From positions 84,840-148,839 of the forward strand of contig DIMW01000003.1 in assembly GCA_002425765.1 (NCBI GenBank): a stretch of 64,000 nucleotides of DNA. The letters run 5' to 3'. A model generated the notes under the pieces. That model made no database searches. It had not been told where the DNA came from and saw only the letters and a list, made by a program, of their open reading frames with translations. Position numbers and translations under genes: made by a program. Below, in pieces: positions 61,341 through 64,000 of this stretch. The first letter of the stretch is position 1. Each line of letters starts with the position of its first letter. This stretch comes from Spirochaetaceae bacterium UBA5556 (lineage in GTDB: Bacteria; Spirochaetota; Spirochaetia; Treponematales; Rectinemataceae).

Positions 61341-61368
61341 AGTTTTTCCCTGCAGCCAGCACTTTCGA

Positions 61369-61947
61369 TTATATACCTGCCTTGTGTCGCATATGGAGAG
61401 ACCCATTCTCAAAATGTATAGAATCATGCCTGTCACTGTTTTTTGCAATAAATCTGAGCATGACGCAGTCGCCGATTGACATGTAAAGATTCATACACAC
61501 TACGATAAAAACATTCATTTCAAAGTGTCCCAAAATCATCATTACCGCGTAGGGGACGAAGGAAAGGATAAGGAGCGGAGCGCCAATCGCCACCAACAGT
61601 TCTTGCCTCCTGATGAAATCATCGACAACAAAGCCAACCGCAGCCGCATTGGGCTGCACCACGAAGTAAAGTTCCTTCCGGTGTTTCAACAGAAAAACTA
61701 TATGGATCAGTTCATGAACTAGTACCGTCGCGAATAAAAATGCCAAATACCGCAGTAGAGGCAGGGAATACTCCGGACTGACGTGAAAGGTATAGTTTAT
61801 GCCGAGTTGAAGAATGATTACGGCAATCATCGCCACAAAGAAAGCGATCACCACCGATCTCCAAAAATGACGGAGCTGGACCGCTTCATCGAAGTCTTGG
61901 AGCCGGGGATTATCCGGGAGCGATTTATTTGTAATGAGGAATTTCAT
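61369..61947 (-). CDS. DUF3267 putative zincin metallopeptidase (membrane)
   Basis: A 192-residue membrane protein with four helices. VLVHELIHIVFLL is an HExxH-type zinc site, and GAPLLILSFVPYAVMMILGHF and the YMSIGDCVMLRF segment fit the DUF3267 family. The family is thought to act as integral-membrane peptidases or immunity factors. It sits between two CPBP genes in the same operon. Confidence 0.82.
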   Translation of the reverse strand: MKFLITNKSLPDNPRLQDFDEAVQLRHFWRSVVIAFFVAMIAVIILQLGINYTFHVSPEYSLPLLRYLAFLFATVLVHELIHIVFLLKHRKELYFVVQPNAAAVGFVVDDFIRRQELLVAIGAPLLILSFVPYAVMMILGHFEMNVFIVVCMNLYMSIGDCVMLRFIAKNSDRHDSIHFENGSLHMRHKAGI

Positions 61948-61993
61948 ACGCGCCCCTTTTTCAGAAGCCGCCGATGGCTGTCGACGAATATGC

Positions 61994-62812
61994 TCATGCC
62001 GGCACTCCTGTGGCCATCAGTCGTTTTGTTTTTATAATTCTATATATAGCATATAACAATATAAGTAATGATACAGTAAAAAATGCTGCCGAAGCCAGTT
62101 TCTCTCCATGAAAAATTCCTATTACCACTATTGTGGTTAAATTCCAGCAGATATGCATCTGGATGGGGATATAGATACTCCGGTACATGACATACAATGT
62201 CGCAAGAAAAAAGTAGACAAAAATAAAAGTGCCCAGGAACATCACAACTCCCGCCACCGAGGAGGAATAGCCGTGGATAAGTGAAAAAAAGAGCGCGCTC
62301 ACCAGGACGAATCTCCGTATGCCGTACTCTTTGCAATACATATACAGCACTTTTCGAAAGAGGTACTCTTCTATGACAGGTGCCACCACAAGGGCAGCAA
62401 GCGAAAGAAAAGGATTTATCTTTGGCAGCTCTCCCTCAATACCGAGTAGCTTGTCCAGAGAGTACAGCAAGAGGGGGAGCGTCAGCGAAGCGAGGCTGTA
62501 GAGCACAATGTCTCTGAATCCTGATGCATAAACCTTCTTGAGCGGTTTCGGCTGGTCCTCTTCAGCGGGGTTTTCTTCCTGGCGTATCATATTCTGTTCT
62601 ATGGCCTTGCCGAGGAGGAGATAGCAGAACTCCCCAATCAACGCCACAGCCGTACTATAGATGTTCAGAAATAATCTTGATGGCTGTGCTCCGCCAAAAC
62701 CCAAAGAAAGAGGGAAAGTGAAGACGACTGGAACAAAGAAATTTATCAGCCAGGGGATCAGCAAGAAAAGCAATAGGGCCTTCCCACAGACCGAAACAAC
62801 TTCCTTTTTCAT
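61994..62812 (-). CDS. CPBP-family intramembrane metalloprotease
   Basis: A 272-residue protein with eight or so helices and an acidic cytoplasmic loop (about 75-95). The motifs are VIEEYLFRKVLYMYC, LFFSLIHGYSSS and MHICWNLTT. ATG 62812 has GAGG about 10 nt upstream and overlaps the stop of the Cys-rich ORF in ATGA. It is the first recognisable enzyme gene of the minus-strand operon that runs to 59.4 kb. Confidence 0.88.
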   Translation of the reverse strand: MKKEVVSVCGKALLLFLLIPWLINFFVPVVFTFPLSLGFGGAQPSRLFLNIYSTAVALIGEFCYLLLGKAIEQNMIRQEENPAEEDQPKPLKKVYASGFRDIVLYSLASLTLPLLLYSLDKLLGIEGELPKINPFLSLAALVVAPVIEEYLFRKVLYMYCKEYGIRRFVLVSALFFSLIHGYSSSVAGVVMFLGTFIFVYFFLATLYVMYRSIYIPIQMHICWNLTTIVVIGIFHGEKLASAAFFTVSLLILLYAIYRIIKTKRLMATGVPA

Positions 62813-62910
62813 TGCAGCATGACCTCACTGCAGCACATGGACACACAAGGACTCGGAGATAGCACAGGGAAGCAAAAGCAGCATATACAACAAATACATC
62901 CCTTTGACAT
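62809..62910 (-). CDS. Putative 33-residue cysteine-rich peptide
   Basis: Nine of the 33 residues are cysteine (positions 5, 7, 8, 10, 11, 13, 22, 26, 27), with the dense block CICCICCFCF. The stop overlaps the first CPBP protease start by 4 nt. There is no clear ribosome-binding site at ATG 62910. The frame continues open upstream into the IS30 element, whose end is 7 bp away, so this may be the surviving 3' part of a longer gene or a chance frame. If real, a small peptide ahead of four membrane proteases would fit a peptide precursor or signal. Confidence 0.3.
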   Translation of the reverse strand: MSKGCICCICCFCFPVLSPSPCVSMCCSEVMLQ

Positions 62911-62916
62911 AGCCAG

Positions 62917-62935
62917 TTCAAATCTGAAGTGCGAA
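62917..62935 (+). repeat. Left terminal inverted repeat of the IS30 element
   Basis: TTCAAATCTGAAGTGCGAA. It matches the reverse complement of the right end except at positions 6 and 8. Confidence 0.85.
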
Positions 62936-63011
62936 TAAAGGGATAGAGAGCGGCACCGTGTTCTCTGGTAGAATGTGGTTACCACAACTACATCGAACCA
63001 GGAGGACAACG

Positions 63012-63998
63012 ATGCCGTACCAACACTTTACCAGCGATGAGCGCGATGTGCTACAAGTTTGCATCGATAAAGAACTCAAAATGGACATTATAGCGAGGAT
63101 TCTAAAGAAACACCTTTCAAGTCTCTATCGTGAGATAGCAAGGAATTCTCAAGAAGAATTCTATCTTTCTCGATACGCAGATGCCCTGTCCAGAAATCGA
63201 AGAGCATGTTCAAAACCTTGTCCAAAGCGAGGAAATATCACGCTGATGCAGGACATAGAAGCAAGAATCAGAGAAGATCATTCTCCCGAGCAGATCGCAG
63301 GTCGGCTGAAGCTTGAGCATCCCGATTCACCAGCGCTGCAGGTCTCCTATGAGACGATCTATCAACATCTTTATTCCAAAATGCATGAGGGGGCTGAAGA
63401 TCTCCGTTTGCATCTTAGGCAAGGACGTCATAAACGACGCAAAAGAATTTCAAAAAAGGGCACACGTGGTGTCATTCCCAATCGCCACTTTATTGATGAA
63501 CGCCCTGCCGTTGTTGAAGAGAAAGTAAGAATTGGCGATGGGGAAGGTGATACGATCGAAGGAGGCAAGAAAAAGGGAAATGTCGGTACCTTCGTAGATC
63601 GTACCACCAAGTACCTCATTGCATTTCCGCTTAAAAATAAAACCGCCCCAGAACTTCGCAGGAATGCGTATAAAGCGTTCTCTATTATCCCCAAGGAATA
63701 CCGCAAGACGATCACAGTGGACAATGGCAAAGAATTTTCTGAACATGAGAGATTATCGAAAGCACTTGATGTTCAAATATTTTTTGCGCATCCGTATCAT
63801 TCATGGGAACGTGGCCTTAATGAGCACACTAATGGACTGCTTCGCCAATATTTACCCAAGAAACTGCGGCTTGATCATCTACCACAGAAACAGCTTGCAA
63901 CTTATGTTGACAAGATCAATAATCGACCAAGGAAATCACTTGGCTACCAGACCCCCTGTGAGCTCTTTTTGCATGTTCCTTTCGCACTTCAAACTTGA
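63012..63998 (+). CDS. IS30-family transposase
   Basis: A complete 328-residue transposase. ATG 63012 follows CCAGGAGG. The N-terminal helix-turn-helix (FTSDERDVLQVCIDKELKMDIIARILKKHLSSLYREIARN) recognises the ends. The DDE catalytic residues are D180 (GDGEGDTIEGG), D237 (TVDNGKEFSEH) and E271 (RGLNEHTNGLLRQYLPK). In that last motif IS30 usually has NENTNG; here it is NEHTNG. The stop codon lies inside the right terminal repeat. Confidence 0.97.
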   Translation: MPYQHFTSDERDVLQVCIDKELKMDIIARILKKHLSSLYREIARNSQEEFYLSRYADALSRNRRACSKPCPKRGNITLMQDIEARIREDHSPEQIAGRLKLEHPDSPALQVSYETIYQHLYSKMHEGAEDLRLHLRQGRHKRRKRISKKGTRGVIPNRHFIDERPAVVEEKVRIGDGEGDTIEGGKKKGNVGTFVDRTTKYLIAFPLKNKTAPELRRNAYKAFSIIPKEYRKTITVDNGKEFSEHERLSKALDVQIFFAHPYHSWERGLNEHTNGLLRQYLPKKLRLDHLPQKQLATYVDKINNRPRKSLGYQTPCELFLHVPFALQT

Positions 63999-63999
63999 A
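63981..63999 (+). repeat. Right terminal inverted repeat of the IS30 element
   Basis: TTCGCACTTCAAACTTGAA, the imperfect reverse complement (17 of 19) of the left end. It contains the transposase stop. Confidence 0.85.
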
Positions 64000-64000
64000 T

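Larger units (their letters stand above)
62917..63999 (+). mobile_element. IS30-family insertion sequence, complete
   Basis: A 1083-bp element carrying one transposase gene and bounded by 19-bp terminal inverted repeats that match at 17 positions. It lies at the upstream end of the CPBP operon. The target duplication cannot be checked because the right flank is outside the window. Confidence 0.88.

Noticed and set aside
62905..62940. tRNA T-loop-like GTTCAAATC
   Set aside because: The flanking bases do not form a T stem. The sequence is the IS30 left terminal repeat.
1..64000. CRISPR arrays, tRNA or rRNA genes, prophage structural genes
   Set aside because: No regularly spaced repeats, cloverleaf patterns or phage head/tail genes were seen on either strand.

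Overview
The window most likely comes from a spirochaete chromosome, close to the treponeme/Spirochaeta group. The best clues are the treponeme-like oxaloacetate-decarboxylase pair (an OadA with an unusual N-terminus plus OadB), the NusG-II/Gx-transporter pair, a FemX-like protein, and an abundance of GH4, CUT1 and CUT2 sugar-uptake genes. This placement rests on gene content, not on a marker-gene tree. Base composition is a GC-rich backbone (leuS, oadAB, ftsK, GH genes) interrupted by AT-richer blocks at about 19.4-36, 50.3-52 and 58-64 kb, which look acquired.

Layout. 1-3.5 kb: 3' part of leuS and a membrane-bound diguanylate cyclase ending in a clear terminator. 3.5-7.4 kb (minus): a sodium-pump decarboxylase operon (oadB, a small OadG-like protein, oadA with two biotinyl domains, a second OadG-like protein). 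7.5-9.8 kb (minus): Gx transporter, NusG-II protein and a SlyD-type FKBP. 10-16.8 kb (minus): a sugar locus with an AraC/sensor regulator, a CUT1 transporter and a GH4 glycosidase. 17-19.4 kb: ftsK.

20.2-32.9 kb (minus) holds the most interesting block. From one strong promoter run a CUT2 transporter (binding protein, two-domain ATPase, two permeases), a PfkB kinase, a metal-hydrolase-like protein with an altered catalytic motif, a YjbQ protein, a glycyl radical enzyme with its activase, an AGE-family sugar epimerase and, after a gap, a DeoR regulator. It reads as an anaerobic pathway for importing and degrading a sugar or sugar derivative. I do not recognise it as a described pathway.

33.6-37.4 kb is a defence/toxin-antitoxin and decay zone: a RelE-like/RHH pair, a C-terminal uraA remnant joined to a decayed hsdR remnant, mazEF, and a solo AbiEi-like protein. 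38-42.4 kb: a UDG-superfamily-like protein, a hypothetical membrane-anchored protein, a DUF72 protein and a radical SAM protein. 42.4-50.2 kb: a second sugar locus (an (alpha/alpha)6-barrel-like glycosidase, GH43, CUT1 transporter, GH4). 50.3-53.2 kb: a truncated methyltransferase, tyrS and a FemX-like protein. 53.3-57.9 kb: a YtrA-type ABC operon with its own operator and a second (NatAB-like) ABC exporter.

58-62.9 kb is a cluster of four CPBP intramembrane proteases, a DUF3267 zincin-like peptidase and PH-like membrane proteins. A complete IS30-family element (both terminal repeats visible) ends the window. Its left end lies 7 bp upstream of a 33-codon ORF with nine cysteines that overlaps the first CPBP gene by 4 nt. 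No tRNA, rRNA or CRISPR array was seen.
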